From Bog-473 sp963788125 (GTDB taxonomy: Bacteria > Actinomycetota > Acidimicrobiia > Acidimicrobiales > RAAP-2): a stretch of 64,000 nt of DNA. The stretch lies in the NCBI GenBank assembly GCA_963788125.1, contig CAWBFN010000003.1:124001-188000 (forward strand). Direction: 5' to 3'. The notes beneath the pieces are model-generated. The model was not told the DNA's origin. It worked only from the letters and a program-made list of their open reading frames with translations, and made no database searches. Below, piece after piece: positions 50,746 through 60,186 of the stretch. Each line of letters begins with the position of its first letter. Position 1 is the first letter of the stretch. The position numbers and the translations under genes were made by a program.

Positions 50746-52506
50746 ATGATGCACGCCGTGCCCAGGGCCACCCCGACTCCACCGCTCCCCGCGCCGCGCA
50801 TCGTTGACGTGGCCTTCCCACCGTCCATAGAGATCGCGCGCCGAGCGACCCTGCGGCCGATCGAGGAGATCGCATCCCAGATGGGGATCCCCCCGGAGCT
50901 GCTCGAGCACTACGGGACGGGGGTGGCCAAGGTCGACCTCAGCGCCGTCGACGCCTTGGCGGGCCGGCCCAAAGCCCGGTACGTGGTGGTGACGGCGATC
51001 ACCCCGACCCCCCTCGGTGAGGGGAAGACCACGACCACCATCGGTCTCGGGCAGGCGCTGACCACCATCGGCAGGCAGGCGACGATCGCCATCCGTCAGG
51101 CGTCGATGGGGCCGACGTTCGGCATCAAGGGAGGTGCCGCCGGAGGAGGGTACAGCCAGGTCGTCCCCTTCGAGAAGCTGAATCTGCATCTCACGGGAGA
51201 CCTTCACGCCGTCACGGCGGCCAACAACCTGCTGGCCGCCATGGTCGACAACCATTTGCGCCAGGGCAACGGCCTCGGCATCGATCCCCACCACATCACA
51301 TGGAGGCGGGTGCTCGACGTCAATGACCGTTCGCTTCGCAACATCGTGTCCGGTCTCGGCACCCGCGACGACGGGATCCCGCGGGAGACCGGCTTCGACA
51401 TCACCGCGGCGTCAGAGGTCATGGCGGTGCTGGCGCTGGCAACGTCGTTGCCGGACCTGCGGGCGCGGCTCGGGCGGATCGTCGTCGGGTACACGCCGGG
51501 CGGCGAGCCGATCACCGCGGAGCAGCTCAAGACGGCCGGGGCCATGACCGTCATCATGCGCGACGCCCTCAAGCCCAACCTGCTGCAGACGCTCGAGAAC
51601 ACGCCCGTGCTGGTGCACGCCGGCCCCTTCGGCAACATCGCCCACGGCAACTCCTCGGTGGTGGCCGACCTCATCGGGATCCACGGCGGCGACTACCTGA
51701 TCACCGAGGCGGGGTTCGGATCGGACATGGGTGCGGAGCGATTCTTCAACATCAAGTGCCGCACCTCGGGCCTGGTACCCGACGCCGCCGTGGTGGTGGC
51801 CACGGTGCGGGCGCTCAAGCTCCACTCCGGCCGGCACAAGGTGGCGGCGGGACGACCGCTCCCGCCAGGCATGGTGGTCGAGAACCCCGACGAGGTCCAT
51901 CTCGGCGCAGCCAACCTCGTCAAGCATCTCGACATCGTTCGCCGGCACGGGGTCACGCCCGTCGTGGCCATCAACGCCTTCCCGGAGGACTTCCCCTCAG
52001 AGCATGCGGCCATCCGCGAGATAGCGGCATCCATGGGGGTGCGCGCCGCGGTGTGCACCCACTTCGTCGACGGCGGCCGGGGTGCGGTCGAATTGGCCGA
52101 GGCCGTCGTCGGGGCAACAGAGGAGCCGGGCGAGTTCCGGATGCTGTACGAGGACGGAGCCACCCTGCGCCAGAAGGTCGAGACCATCGCCACCGAGATC
52201 TACGGGGCCGACGGCGTGGACTACCTGCCGTTGGCGGCGCGTCAGATCGACACCTACGATCGGGCCGGCTTCGGTGCGCTCCCGGTGTGCATCGCCAAGA
52301 CGCACCTGTCGATCTCATCGGACCCGAGTCTCAAGGGCGCCCCCACCGGGTGGCGTTTGCCGGTGCGAGAGGCGCGGGCAAACGTCGGCGCCGGCTTCGT
52401 CTACCTGGTCAGCGGCGACATGCGGACCATGCCAGGACTCTCATCGAGTCCTGCTGCGGAGCGGATCGACATCGACGACGAGGGCAACGTGGTCGGCCTG
52501 TACTGA
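50746..52506 (+). CDS. fhs: Formate-tetrahydrofolate ligase
   Basis: 586 residues, standard for FTHFS. P-loop TPTPLGEGKTTTTIGLGQAL, then RQASMGPTFGIKGGAAGGGY, NLHLTGDLHAVTAANNLL and the C-terminal KTHLSISSDPSLKGAPTGW. It makes 10-formyl-THF from formate, ATP and THF for one-carbon metabolism. ATG at 50,746 (a second ATG follows directly); the N-terminus is extended by a Pro-rich 25 residues. Divergent from the propeller protein across 260 bp and convergent with tsaD. Confidence 0.96.
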   Translation: MMHAVPRATPTPPLPAPRIVDVAFPPSIEIARRATLRPIEEIASQMGIPPELLEHYGTGVAKVDLSAVDALAGRPKARYVVVTAITPTPLGEGKTTTTIGLGQALTTIGRQATIAIRQASMGPTFGIKGGAAGGGYSQVVPFEKLNLHLTGDLHAVTAANNLLAAMVDNHLRQGNGLGIDPHHITWRRVLDVNDRSLRNIVSGLGTRDDGIPRETGFDITAASEVMAVLALATSLPDLRARLGRIVVGYTPGGEPITAEQLKTAGAMTVIMRDALKPNLLQTLENTPVLVHAGPFGNIAHGNSSVVADLIGIHGGDYLITEAGFGSDMGAERFFNIKCRTSGLVPDAAVVVATVRALKLHSGRHKVAAGRPLPPGMVVENPDEVHLGAANLVKHLDIVRRHGVTPVVAINAFPEDFPSEHAAIREIAASMGVRAAVCTHFVDGGRGAVELAEAVVGATEEPGEFRMLYEDGATLRQKVETIATEIYGADGVDYLPLAARQIDTYDRAGFGALPVCIAKTHLSISSDPSLKGAPTGWRLPVREARANVGAGFVYLVSGDMRTMPGLSSSPAAERIDIDDEGNVVGLY

Positions 52507-52515
52507 TGGACCCGG

Positions 52516-52559
52516 ACTGGCGGACCGCAGACCGGCGGACCGCAGACTGGCGGACGCAG
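52516..52559. repeat. 15-bp tandem repeat, three copies
   Basis: ACTGGCGGACCGCAG (52,516), ACCGGCGGACCGCAG (52,531) and ACTGGCGGACGCAG (52,546, one base shorter) fill most of the 69-bp gap between the convergent fhs and tsaD genes. Confidence 0.85.
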
Positions 52560-52575
52560 CTGGCCGGCCGCGGGC

Positions 52576-53574
52576 TCAGGTGAAGGTCAAGCGGAGATCG
52601 GGTTGGGGGCCGAAGGACATCTCCTCGCCGCCGTGGGCGTCGAGCTTCTGCCAGCCGGCGATGCCGATCATGGCGGCGTTGTCGGTGGCCAACGACTGGG
52701 GGGGTATCAGCAACCGGCTCCCGAACTCCTCGGCGACGGCCCGGGCCCGCTCCCGCAGGATCGGGCTGGCGGCCACGCCGCCGACGATCGCCAGGGCCGG
52801 GTCACCGAACTCCTCCAGCGCTCGGCGGACCTTGGCGCACAGCACGTCCATGCAGGCGCCGACGAACGATGCGGCGACGTCGGCGACGTTGAACCCGGGC
52901 TCCTTGCGCACGTAGTTGACGACCGCAGTCTTCAGGCCCGAGAAGGAGAAGAGATAGCCGTCGTTGAGCATGGGGCGGGGAAAGCCGAGGACGTCGGCGC
53001 CGGTGGCGGCCAACCGGTCCAGGACGGGGCCGCCCGGATAGCCCAGTCCGAGAAGCCGGGCCACCTTGTCGTAGGCCTCTCCGATGGAGTCGTCGACGGT
53101 CTCGCCCAGCAGCTCGTAGACGCCCGGTCGCAGAGCGCGTGTCAACAGGCAGTGCCCCCCGGAGACCAGGAGCGCCGTTTGGGGGAACGGCACCTCGGGA
53201 TCGGCCAAAAAGACGCTGGCCAGGTGGCCTTCGAGATGGTTCACGCTCACCACCGGGACGCTCCACCCAAAAGCCAGGGCCTTGGCGGTGGCAATGCCCA
53301 CGAGCAGTGCCCCGACCAGTCCCGGCCCCGAGGTCACGGCGACCGCGGCGAGCTCGGGACCGGCGACGCCCGCCTCGGAAAGGGCCTGGTCGACGATCGG
53401 GGTGATCAACTCCACGTGGGCGCGGCTGGCCAGTTCGGGGACGACCCCGCCGAACTCCGCGTGCAGGTCTATCTGGCTGGCCACCACCGACGAGCGCACC
53501 TCGTAGCCGTCACCGATGACCGCGGCTGCGGTCTCGTCACACGATGTCTCAATGGCCAGAAGGTTGCCGCTCAT
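52576..53574 (-). CDS. tsaD: tRNA N6-adenosine threonylcarbamoyltransferase
   Basis: 332 residues. Begins MSGNLLAIETSCDETAAAV, with the metal-binding VNHLEGHLAS, nucleotide loop LLVSGGHCLL and C-terminal IVGGVAASPILRERA and SLATDNAAMIGIAG. It transfers the threonylcarbamoyl group to A37 of ANN-decoding tRNAs. ATG at 53,574 overlaps the stop of the sua5 gene (ATGA, 53,571-53,574), which supplies its substrate, so the two t6A steps are translationally coupled. The partner subunits TsaB and TsaE are not in the adjacent DNA. Confidence 0.96.
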   Translation of the reverse strand: MSGNLLAIETSCDETAAAVIGDGYEVRSSVVASQIDLHAEFGGVVPELASRAHVELITPIVDQALSEAGVAGPELAAVAVTSGPGLVGALLVGIATAKALAFGWSVPVVSVNHLEGHLASVFLADPEVPFPQTALLVSGGHCLLTRALRPGVYELLGETVDDSIGEAYDKVARLLGLGYPGGPVLDRLAATGADVLGFPRPMLNDGYLFSFSGLKTAVVNYVRKEPGFNVADVAASFVGACMDVLCAKVRRALEEFGDPALAIVGGVAASPILRERARAVAEEFGSRLLIPPQSLATDNAAMIGIAGWQKLDAHGGEEMSFGPQPDLRLTFT

Positions 53575-54194
53575 GCCGAGCGTGCCAGTGTGGCGGCAAT
53601 CGCCTCGCGGGTGATGGACCCCTCGCGTTCGACCGCGGCCACGTTCGAGCGCACGTTGACCAGGGTAGACGGGGCCTCGTCGAGCGTCCCCGCGTCGACG
53701 ACCAGACCGACGTGGGGCGCCAGTTGGGAGGCGGCCTCGGCGGCGGAGGGCGGGGTGTGCGCACCGTGCCGATTGGCGCTGGTGACCAGGAGCACCCCGG
53801 TGAGCCGCATCAGGGCCAGCAGGAAGGCGTGCTGGGGTATCCGGAGCGCCACCTCCTCGCGGCCGTCCAGCCAGGAGGGACGGGCAGCGGAGGCCGGGAG
53901 CCCGAACACCATGGTGAGGGGGCCGGGCCACCACCGGTCGGCCAGCGTCGTCGCCGCGTGGGAGACGTCGACACCGAGCCCGCGGACCTGGTCGAGCGAG
54001 GCGGCCAGCACGGGCAGGTGCAGGTGCGCGGGCCTCTGCTTGGCCAGGTAGATCCGACGTGCCGCCTCGGCGTCGCCCGGGAGGGCGGCCAACCCGTACA
54101 CCGTGTCGGTCGGAACGACGATCACCTCACCCGCCCGTAGCGCCGCGGCCGCGGCGGGGAGCGCGTCCTCGTCGTCTACGTGGACGCTGCGCAT
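53571..54194 (-). CDS. tsaC: L-threonylcarbamoyladenylate synthase (Sua5/YciO/YrdC)
   Basis: About 207 residues, a single YrdC domain: EVIVVPTDTVYGLAALPGD, the basic IYLAKQRPAHLHLPVL, WWPGPLTMVFGLP and VLLVTSANRHGAHTP. Makes threonylcarbamoyl-AMP from Thr, bicarbonate and ATP. ATG at 54,194 (MRSVHV) is 23 bp after the VOC gene stop; a longer frame to 54,272 would overlap that gene. Lies directly upstream of tsaD and overlaps it. Confidence 0.94.
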   Translation of the reverse strand: MRSVHVDDEDALPAAAAALRAGEVIVVPTDTVYGLAALPGDAEAARRIYLAKQRPAHLHLPVLAASLDQVRGLGVDVSHAATTLADRWWPGPLTMVFGLPASAARPSWLDGREEVALRIPQHAFLLALMRLTGVLLVTSANRHGAHTPPSAAEAASQLAPHVGLVVDAGTLDEAPSTLVNVRSNVAAVEREGSITREAIAATLARSA

Positions 54195-54217
54195 GGAGCC
54201 CTCATCGGTGGGGGCGC

Positions 54218-54676
54218 TCAGAGCCTGAGGGGTCGGATCGGCGCGGCGAACAACGAGGGGTCGGTCTTCCAATCGACGCCCGGCACGTCGACGTAGAGCT
54301 CGATCTCGTTGCCGTCGGGATCCTCTACGTACAGGCTGTGGGTCACGGTGTGATCGGACGCGCCCACGATGGTGGCGCCCGCCTCCTTCAACGTGGCCAC
54401 CATCGCCCTCAGGTCGTCGTCGCTCTCGCCCACGTTGAGGCCGAAGTGGTACATCCCCACCCGCCGGCCGCGGGGAATGGGCGTGGCGTCGGCGCCCACC
54501 TCAATGAGGAGGAGCTCGTGGTGGGTGCGACCCGACGAAAAGGCGGCCGCTCCCACCGGATCGACCCCGGGTTCGGGCATGATCTGACGCCAACCGAGGA
54601 CATCGCGGTAGAAGGCGGCGGAGCGCCGCACGTCATGGACGTAGAGCACCAGGTGGCCCAGCTCGCGCACCGTCAT
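54218..54676 (-). CDS. VOC family protein (glyoxalase/extradiol dioxygenase fold)
   Basis: 152 residues, one vicinal-oxygen-chelate domain: LGHLVLYVHDVRRSAAFYRD with the first metal His, THHELLLIEVG, VGMYHFGLNV (second His) and LYVEDPDGNEIELYVD (Glu). It binds a divalent metal; activity may be glyoxalase, dioxygenase or isomerase. ATG at 54,676 overlaps the WS/DGAT stop (ATGA, 54,673-54,676), so it is coupled to that gene. Confidence 0.9.
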   Translation of the reverse strand: MTVRELGHLVLYVHDVRRSAAFYRDVLGWRQIMPEPGVDPVGAAAFSSGRTHHELLLIEVGADATPIPRGRRVGMYHFGLNVGESDDDLRAMVATLKEAGATIVGASDHTVTHSLYVEDPDGNEIELYVDVPGVDWKTDPSLFAAPIRPLRL

Positions 54677-56190
54677 GCCCGCGCCGCGTCCTTCGACCCG
54701 TTGGGGGAGGTCTCCACCGTGCGGATCCAGTGGGCGTGGGCCGGCATGCCGGGCCCCAGATGGAGGGGAACGTCGAAGGGCTCGGGCTCCAGCCCGGCTG
54801 CCTCCATCAGCTCGGTGAGCGCCGCGGGGATCGCCGCCGCGATGTCCCACAGTCGCGGGACGGCTCGGGCGTCCGAGGAGAGCCCCCAGTACAAGACACC
54901 CCGGTAACTCATGATGGTGACGTTGAGCCCGATGCCGTCCATGACCGGCCCGAGGGGGAACATGCCGAGCATCTCGCTGCCGCCTAGGTAGAGCGGGACG
55001 TCGGGACCGGGGACGTTGGAGATGACCAGGTTGGCCAGCGGGCGGTGGTGGTCGGCCAACTTCATCCGGGTGTAGAGGCGCGCCGCGGCGGCGAAGACGT
55101 TCGGTGTGGCGTGCTCGGCCCAGTTCTGCAACGTGGTGGCGCCGAGAGCGTTGTGCTCCTCCTTGGCGCCCTTGGTCCCTTCGTGGACCGCCCGTAGTCG
55201 CTCGAGCGGGTCGTCGAGCTCGCAGGGCAGCTGCACGAACATGGCCGACACCTTATTGGATCCTTTTAGCTCCGCCATCTCCGGTGTGACGGAGACGGGA
55301 ACCACCGAGACGAGCGGGATGTCGGGTAGCTCGTCGCCGGCCAGCAGATACGAGCGCAAGGCTCCTGCGCAGATGGCCAGCACGACGTCGTTCACGGTGG
55401 TGCCCATGGCGTTCTTCAACTTCTTGACGTCGGCGAGGTTGGCTGCAGCGAATGCCACCCGCCGGCGTGCGTGGATGGAGACGTTGATCGACGTGCGCGG
55501 GGCGGTGAGTGGGATGGCGCCCCGGCCGTCGCCCCCCTGGCGTACCTTGCGGATGTCGAAGACGGCCTGGGCCGTCCGCCAGGCGATACGGCCGATCCCC
55601 AAAGGCCGGAGGATCCTGGCCAGAAGGGCCTGGGAGAACAGCTCGAAACTGGACGGGACACGCAGGTCGAGCTGTCGCTCGCCCTGGCGTTCGGGCGTTG
55701 CCGGGTTGGGCTCCAGATCGAAGAGAACACCCAGGAGCTCGGCACCGGAGACCCCGTCAATGGTGCTGTGGTGCATCTTGGCCACGAGGGCGATCTTGCC
55801 GTCCTCGAGTCCCTCGACGACCCACATCTCCCACAGCGGTCGGTCGCGGTGCAGCTGGCGGCTGGTGACGTCCGAGGCAAAGTCACCGAGCTCGCGCATG
55901 CCCCCGGGCGAGGGCAGTGCAGCCCGCCGCAGGTGGTTGTCGATGTCGAACTCGGGGTCGTCCACCCAGACCGGATGCCCGAGACGCAACGGGACCTCCA
56001 CCAATCGGCGTTGAAACACCGGGACCAGCGGGACACGATCGACGATCATCTGGCGGATGCGACGGAAGGAGTAGCCGCCGGGCACGGTCGAGGGGTCCAG
56101 GACCGCCACGATGGCCACGTGCATGTGGTGGGTGGGCGTCTCCATGTAGAGGAAGCTGGCGTCAAGACCGGTCAGTCGTTCTGGCGTCAT
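54673..56190 (-). CDS. Wax ester synthase/diacylglycerol acyltransferase (WS/DGAT)
   Basis: 505 residues. The catalytic HHxxxDG motif is in KMHHSTIDGVSGAEL; also PLWEMWVVEGLEDGKIAL and the C-terminal NLVISNVPGPDVPLYLGG of the family. It acylates diacylglycerol or fatty alcohols with acyl-CoA to make storage triacylglycerol or wax ester. ATG at 56,190 behind GGAGGGAGGG. First gene of a minus-strand operon WS/DGAT - VOC - sua5 - tsaD. Confidence 0.94.
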   Translation of the reverse strand: MTPERLTGLDASFLYMETPTHHMHVAIVAVLDPSTVPGGYSFRRIRQMIVDRVPLVPVFQRRLVEVPLRLGHPVWVDDPEFDIDNHLRRAALPSPGGMRELGDFASDVTSRQLHRDRPLWEMWVVEGLEDGKIALVAKMHHSTIDGVSGAELLGVLFDLEPNPATPERQGERQLDLRVPSSFELFSQALLARILRPLGIGRIAWRTAQAVFDIRKVRQGGDGRGAIPLTAPRTSINVSIHARRRVAFAAANLADVKKLKNAMGTTVNDVVLAICAGALRSYLLAGDELPDIPLVSVVPVSVTPEMAELKGSNKVSAMFVQLPCELDDPLERLRAVHEGTKGAKEEHNALGATTLQNWAEHATPNVFAAAARLYTRMKLADHHRPLANLVISNVPGPDVPLYLGGSEMLGMFPLGPVMDGIGLNVTIMSYRGVLYWGLSSDARAVPRLWDIAAAIPAALTELMEAAGLEPEPFDVPLHLGPGMPAHAHWIRTVETSPNGSKDAARA

Positions 56191-56307
56191 CGACCCTCCC
56201 TCCTCACGTCGGCCCCGTCATAACCTGGCACCTCCTGGCGGTCACGGCAACCGGCGAGGGGCGGGTCCAGGGCGCGCGCCTCCGGGCATTTCGGGGATGA
56301 TGTCCCG

Positions 56308-57597
56308 GTGCCGTACCTCTACCTGGGTCTGACCGTTCTCGGGGCCGCAGCCGTGCTCGTGACGTACCACCCTCTTCGCCAAGAGCCATTGAGCGTCCCC
56401 AGTTTCGTCGTCGGTTGGCTCGTGGGTGAGCTACCGATTCAGAACATCGTGTGGCAGGTGGCTGCCACCGTCGCCTTCGGCCTGTTCGGCGCCTTTACGG
56501 GTTGGGCCGGTTGGCTCGGTTTGGCCATCGCGGCGTGCAGCTGGGCGGGCCTGGTCGGCTTGGCCGCCTCCGGCCGGCGGGCCGACCGTGTGGTGGACGC
56601 CGCCCTGGCCGAGGTGCGCAGCGTGGACTTCCCGGTTCCCGCCGAGGCGGTGGCCCCCGGCTGGGGTCGTTTCTGGCGGGTGACCAGAGCCATTCCCCTC
56701 AAGGGTCGCTCGGTGCTGGCCTCCAAGAACATCGACTACTGGGGCGACGGGCTCCGCCGTCACCGTCTCGACATCTACCGGTCACGCCTGACCCCTCCCG
56801 TCGACGCGCCCGTCATGGTGTACATCCATGGCGGGGCGTGGGTAATGGGTGAGAAGCGCGAGCAGGGCAAGCCGATGCTCTACGAGCTCGTCGCCCGGGG
56901 TTGGGTGTGCGTCGCCATCAACTACCGGCTCAGTCCCCGAGCGACCTGGCCGGCGCAGATCGTCGACGCCAAAAGGGCGGTGGCCTGGGTCAAGGCGCAC
57001 ATCGCGGCGTACGGCGGCGATCCCTCCTTCGTCGCGGTGAGCGGGGGCTCCGCCGGGGGGCACCTCTCGGCCCTGCTCGCCCTGACTCCCGGCGACCCGG
57101 CGTTCCAACCTGGCTTCGAGCAGTCGGACACCTCGGTGGACGCCTGCGTCCCCTTCTACGGCGTCATGGACATGACCGGAACCGACGAAGGGGCGACGCG
57201 CTACGGATCGGGGCTGCTCGAGCTGCTCGAGCGGCGCGTCATGAAGGTGCCGGCGTCCGAGCATCCGGAGCTGTTCCGCGCCGCCTCGCCCACCTACCGG
57301 GTCCACGCCGATGCTCCCCCCTTTTTCGTTCTGCACGGACAGAACGACACGCTGGTACCCGTCTCGGTCGCCCGGACGTTCGTGACGGCGCTGCACGCCG
57401 TCTCCACGGCCCCGGTGGCCTACGCCGAGCTCCCGCTGGCGCAGCATGCGTTCGACATCCTGGCCTCGCTGCGCTGCCAGGCGACGACGGGGGGCGTGGC
57501 GGCCTTTCTCGACGCCGCCCGGGCGAGGACCCGTCTGCGTGCTGGGCGGCCTCCCTGGCCGGCCTCCCTCGAGACAGGGCCCGACCCCCAGCGGTGA
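56308..57597 (+). CDS. Membrane-anchored alpha/beta hydrolase (esterase)
   Basis: 429 residues. Two or three N-terminal hydrophobic segments (PYLYLGLTVLGAAAVLVTYH; VAATVAFGLFGAFTGWAGWL) precede an alpha/beta hydrolase with HGGAWVMGE, nucleophile VSGGSAGGHLSALL, acid in HGQNDTLVPVS and base in AQHAFD. Carboxylesterase or lipase activity is likely; adjacency to the divergent WS/DGAT suggests a link with storage lipid. GTG at 56,308. A perfect hairpin overlaps its stop codon. Confidence 0.9.
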   Translation: MPYLYLGLTVLGAAAVLVTYHPLRQEPLSVPSFVVGWLVGELPIQNIVWQVAATVAFGLFGAFTGWAGWLGLAIAACSWAGLVGLAASGRRADRVVDAALAEVRSVDFPVPAEAVAPGWGRFWRVTRAIPLKGRSVLASKNIDYWGDGLRRHRLDIYRSRLTPPVDAPVMVYIHGGAWVMGEKREQGKPMLYELVARGWVCVAINYRLSPRATWPAQIVDAKRAVAWVKAHIAAYGGDPSFVAVSGGSAGGHLSALLALTPGDPAFQPGFEQSDTSVDACVPFYGVMDMTGTDEGATRYGSGLLELLERRVMKVPASEHPELFRAASPTYRVHADAPPFFVLHGQNDTLVPVSVARTFVTALHAVSTAPVAYAELPLAQHAFDILASLRCQATTGGVAAFLDAARARTRLRAGRPPWPASLETGPDPQR

Positions 57598-57621
57598 CCG
57601 GTCACCCAGCGGTGACCGGTC
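57587..57621. repeat. 18-bp direct repeat forming a perfect hairpin
   Basis: CCCAGCGGTGACCGGTC occurs at 57,587 and 57,605. Together they make ACCGGTCACC-CAGC-GGTGACCGGT, a perfect 10-bp stem with a 4-base loop (57,597-57,620), at the stop of the esterase and 20 bp from the convergent valS stop. Likely a bidirectional terminator made by a tandem duplication (inferred). Confidence 0.7.
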
Positions 57622-57639
57622 GGAGGATCGCCGGCCGGG

Positions 57640-60186
57640 TCAGGGCCCTTCGGCCAGTTCGACGCTGACGGAGAGGACGTCGGCTTCCGACAGCCGGAGC
57701 GTCTCCACCCCGCCGGCGTCGCACAGGTCGCCACGGGCCGCTTCTATCGCCGACAGGTCGCGGGCCGGTCCCGACACGGTGAGCACCCGTACCGCGGCGC
57801 GCATGGAGCGCTTCTCGGTGGTCTTGGCCCGGCGTATGTGGCCCAGGACCTCGGCCGCCACGGTCAGCACGCCCGGATCCCCGGCGGCGTGGTCGGCGAA
57901 CTCCGAGACCCCCGGCCAGGGTGCTCGATGCACCGAGCCCGGCTGCCACCACCGCCACACCTCCTCGGTCACAAAGGGGAGGAAGGGCGCGAAGAGCCGC
58001 AGCTGCACCGAGAGGGCCAGGGCCAGCGTGGCCCGGGCCGAGGCGGCGGCACCGGCATCCCCTTCGCCGTAGGCCCTCGTCTTGACCAGCTCCACGTAGT
58101 CGTCGCAGAACGACCAGAAGAAGGTCTCGGCCAGTTCCTGCGCGCGGGCATAGTCGAACTCCTCGAAGGCGGCGGTGGCCTGGGACACGACGCCGGCCAG
58201 TTGGGCGAGGAGCGCCCGGTCGACCGGATCGCAGACCGCTTCGGGTCCCGGCGCGGGACTGTCTCCCAGGCGGCCCAGCGCGAATCTCGAGGCGTTGAGG
58301 ATCTTGATGGCCAGACGTCGCCCGATCTTCATGACGCCGGTGTCCACCGCGGTGTCGGTTCCCGGGCGGCCGTTGCAGGCCCAGTAGCGCACGGCGTCCG
58401 ATCCGAACTCGTCGATGAAGGGCATGGGCGTGACGGCGTTGCCCTTGGACTTGGAGATCTTCTTGTGGTCGGGATCGAGTACCCATCCATTGAGCGTGGT
58501 GTCTCGCCAGGGCAGGGCGTCGTGCTCCAGGTGGGAACGCAGAACGGTGGAGAAGAGCCATGTCCGGATGATCTCGGGGCCCTGGGGCCGCAGGCTCATC
58601 GGGAAGGTGGCGGCGAAGAGGGCGGGATCGTCCTCCCACCCGCAGGCGATCTGCGGTGTCAGCGATGAGGTGGCCCAGGTGTCCATGACGTCGGGGTCCC
58701 CGGTGAATCCGCCCGGGACGCCGCGCTGGGACTCCTCGTAGCTCGGAGGCACATCGGTCGTGGGATCGATGGGCAGGCTCGATTCATCGGGGAGGATGGG
58801 GCGCGCATGGTCGGGCGCGCCATCGGCGCCGAGCGGGTACCACACCGGGATGGGGACCCCGAAGTAGCGCTGGCGGCTGATCAGCCAGTCGCTGTTGAGC
58901 CCGTTGACCCAGTTCTCGTAGCGCACCGCCATGTACGGCGGATGCCACCGCAGTTCGTTCCCGCGCCGGAGCAGCGCCTCACGGAGGGCGAGGTCCCGAG
59001 CGCCGTTTCGGATGTACCACTGGCGGCTCGTCACGATCTCGAGCGGTCGCTCTCCCCGCTCGTAGAACTTGACCGGGTGGGTGATGGGCCGGGGGTCGCC
59101 GATGAGGTCGCCCGATCCGGTGAGGAGCTCGACCATGGTGCGCCGGGCCGCGTTGACGGTCCCGCCGGCGATCGCCTTCCAGGCGGGGCCGTCGGGTACT
59201 CCCTGAGGAGGAGAGTGGGTGATGCGGCCCGCCCGCGTGATGATGGATCGGGTGGGGAGCTGGAGCTCGCGCCACCAGATCACGTCGGTGACGTCCCCGA
59301 AGGTGCAGATCATGGCGATGCCCGATCCCTTCTCGGGGTCGGCCAGTGGGTGGGCCACGATCGGCACCTCGACCCCGAAGAGCGGCGTACGCACCGTGGT
59401 GCCCACACGGGCGGAGTAGCGCTCGTCGTCGGGGTGCGCCACCAGCGCCACGCAGGCGGCGAGCAGCTCGGGCCTGGTGGTGTCGATCTCGATGTCCTCG
59501 AAGCGCAGGAGGTGGTAGGCGGCGGCTCGCTCCCGGTCCTCCATCTCGGCTTGCGCCACGGCCGTCTGGTAGTCGACGTCCCACAGCGTCGGGGCCTCCG
59601 CGGAGTACGCCTCACCCCGGGCCAGGTTGCGGAGGAACATGCGCTGGCTGGCCCGGCGGCTGCGGTCGTCAATGGTTGCGTAGCTCCGCGTCCAGTCCAC
59701 CGAGAGGCCGATTCTGCGCCACAGGGCTTCGAACGTCTGTTCATCCTCCGCCGTGAGCTGGTGGCACAGGCCGATGAAGTTTGGGCGGCTGACCGGGATG
59801 TCCTCCTTGCCGGGCTCCTCGGGAGGCTCGAAGTCGGGGTCGAAGGGCAGCGAGGGATCGCAGCGCACCCCGAAGTAGGTCTGTACCCGGCGCTCGGTGG
59901 GCAGCCCGTTGTCGTCCCATCCCATCGGATAGAAGAGCTCCCAGCCGCTCATGCGCCGGTAGCGGGCCAGGGCGTCGGTCTGCACGTAGCCGAAGACGGA
60001 GCCCATGTGCAGCGAGCCGGACACCGTCGGCGGCGGGGTGTCGACGGAGAAGACCTGTTCCCGAGTGGCCTCGGGGTTGAAGCGGTACGTCCCCTCCTCG
60101 TCCCACGCGGCGGACCAGATCGCCTCAATCCCGTCGAGTGTGGGCTTGTCGGGAACGTGGGGCGCGCCTGTCGCGTCGGTCGGCAT
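57640..60186 (-). CDS. valS: Valine-tRNA ligase
   Basis: 848 residues, of the archaeal-like ValS type found in many actinobacteria (TLDGIEAIWSAAWDEEGTYR). The first signature reads PPPTVSGSLHMGSVF, so the second His of HIGH is replaced by Ser; the second signature is KKISKSKGN. The editing domain (RFEDIEIDTTRPELLAACVA) and anticodon domain are present. Charges tRNA-Val. ATG at 60,186, divergent from cysS across 20 bp. Confidence 0.94.
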   Translation of the reverse strand: MPTDATGAPHVPDKPTLDGIEAIWSAAWDEEGTYRFNPEATREQVFSVDTPPPTVSGSLHMGSVFGYVQTDALARYRRMSGWELFYPMGWDDNGLPTERRVQTYFGVRCDPSLPFDPDFEPPEEPGKEDIPVSRPNFIGLCHQLTAEDEQTFEALWRRIGLSVDWTRSYATIDDRSRRASQRMFLRNLARGEAYSAEAPTLWDVDYQTAVAQAEMEDRERAAAYHLLRFEDIEIDTTRPELLAACVALVAHPDDERYSARVGTTVRTPLFGVEVPIVAHPLADPEKGSGIAMICTFGDVTDVIWWRELQLPTRSIITRAGRITHSPPQGVPDGPAWKAIAGGTVNAARRTMVELLTGSGDLIGDPRPITHPVKFYERGERPLEIVTSRQWYIRNGARDLALREALLRRGNELRWHPPYMAVRYENWVNGLNSDWLISRQRYFGVPIPVWYPLGADGAPDHARPILPDESSLPIDPTTDVPPSYEESQRGVPGGFTGDPDVMDTWATSSLTPQIACGWEDDPALFAATFPMSLRPQGPEIIRTWLFSTVLRSHLEHDALPWRDTTLNGWVLDPDHKKISKSKGNAVTPMPFIDEFGSDAVRYWACNGRPGTDTAVDTGVMKIGRRLAIKILNASRFALGRLGDSPAPGPEAVCDPVDRALLAQLAGVVSQATAAFEEFDYARAQELAETFFWSFCDDYVELVKTRAYGEGDAGAAASARATLALALSVQLRLFAPFLPFVTEEVWRWWQPGSVHRAPWPGVSEFADHAAGDPGVLTVAAEVLGHIRRAKTTEKRSMRAAVRVLTVSGPARDLSAIEAARGDLCDAGGVETLRLSEADVLSVSVELAEGP

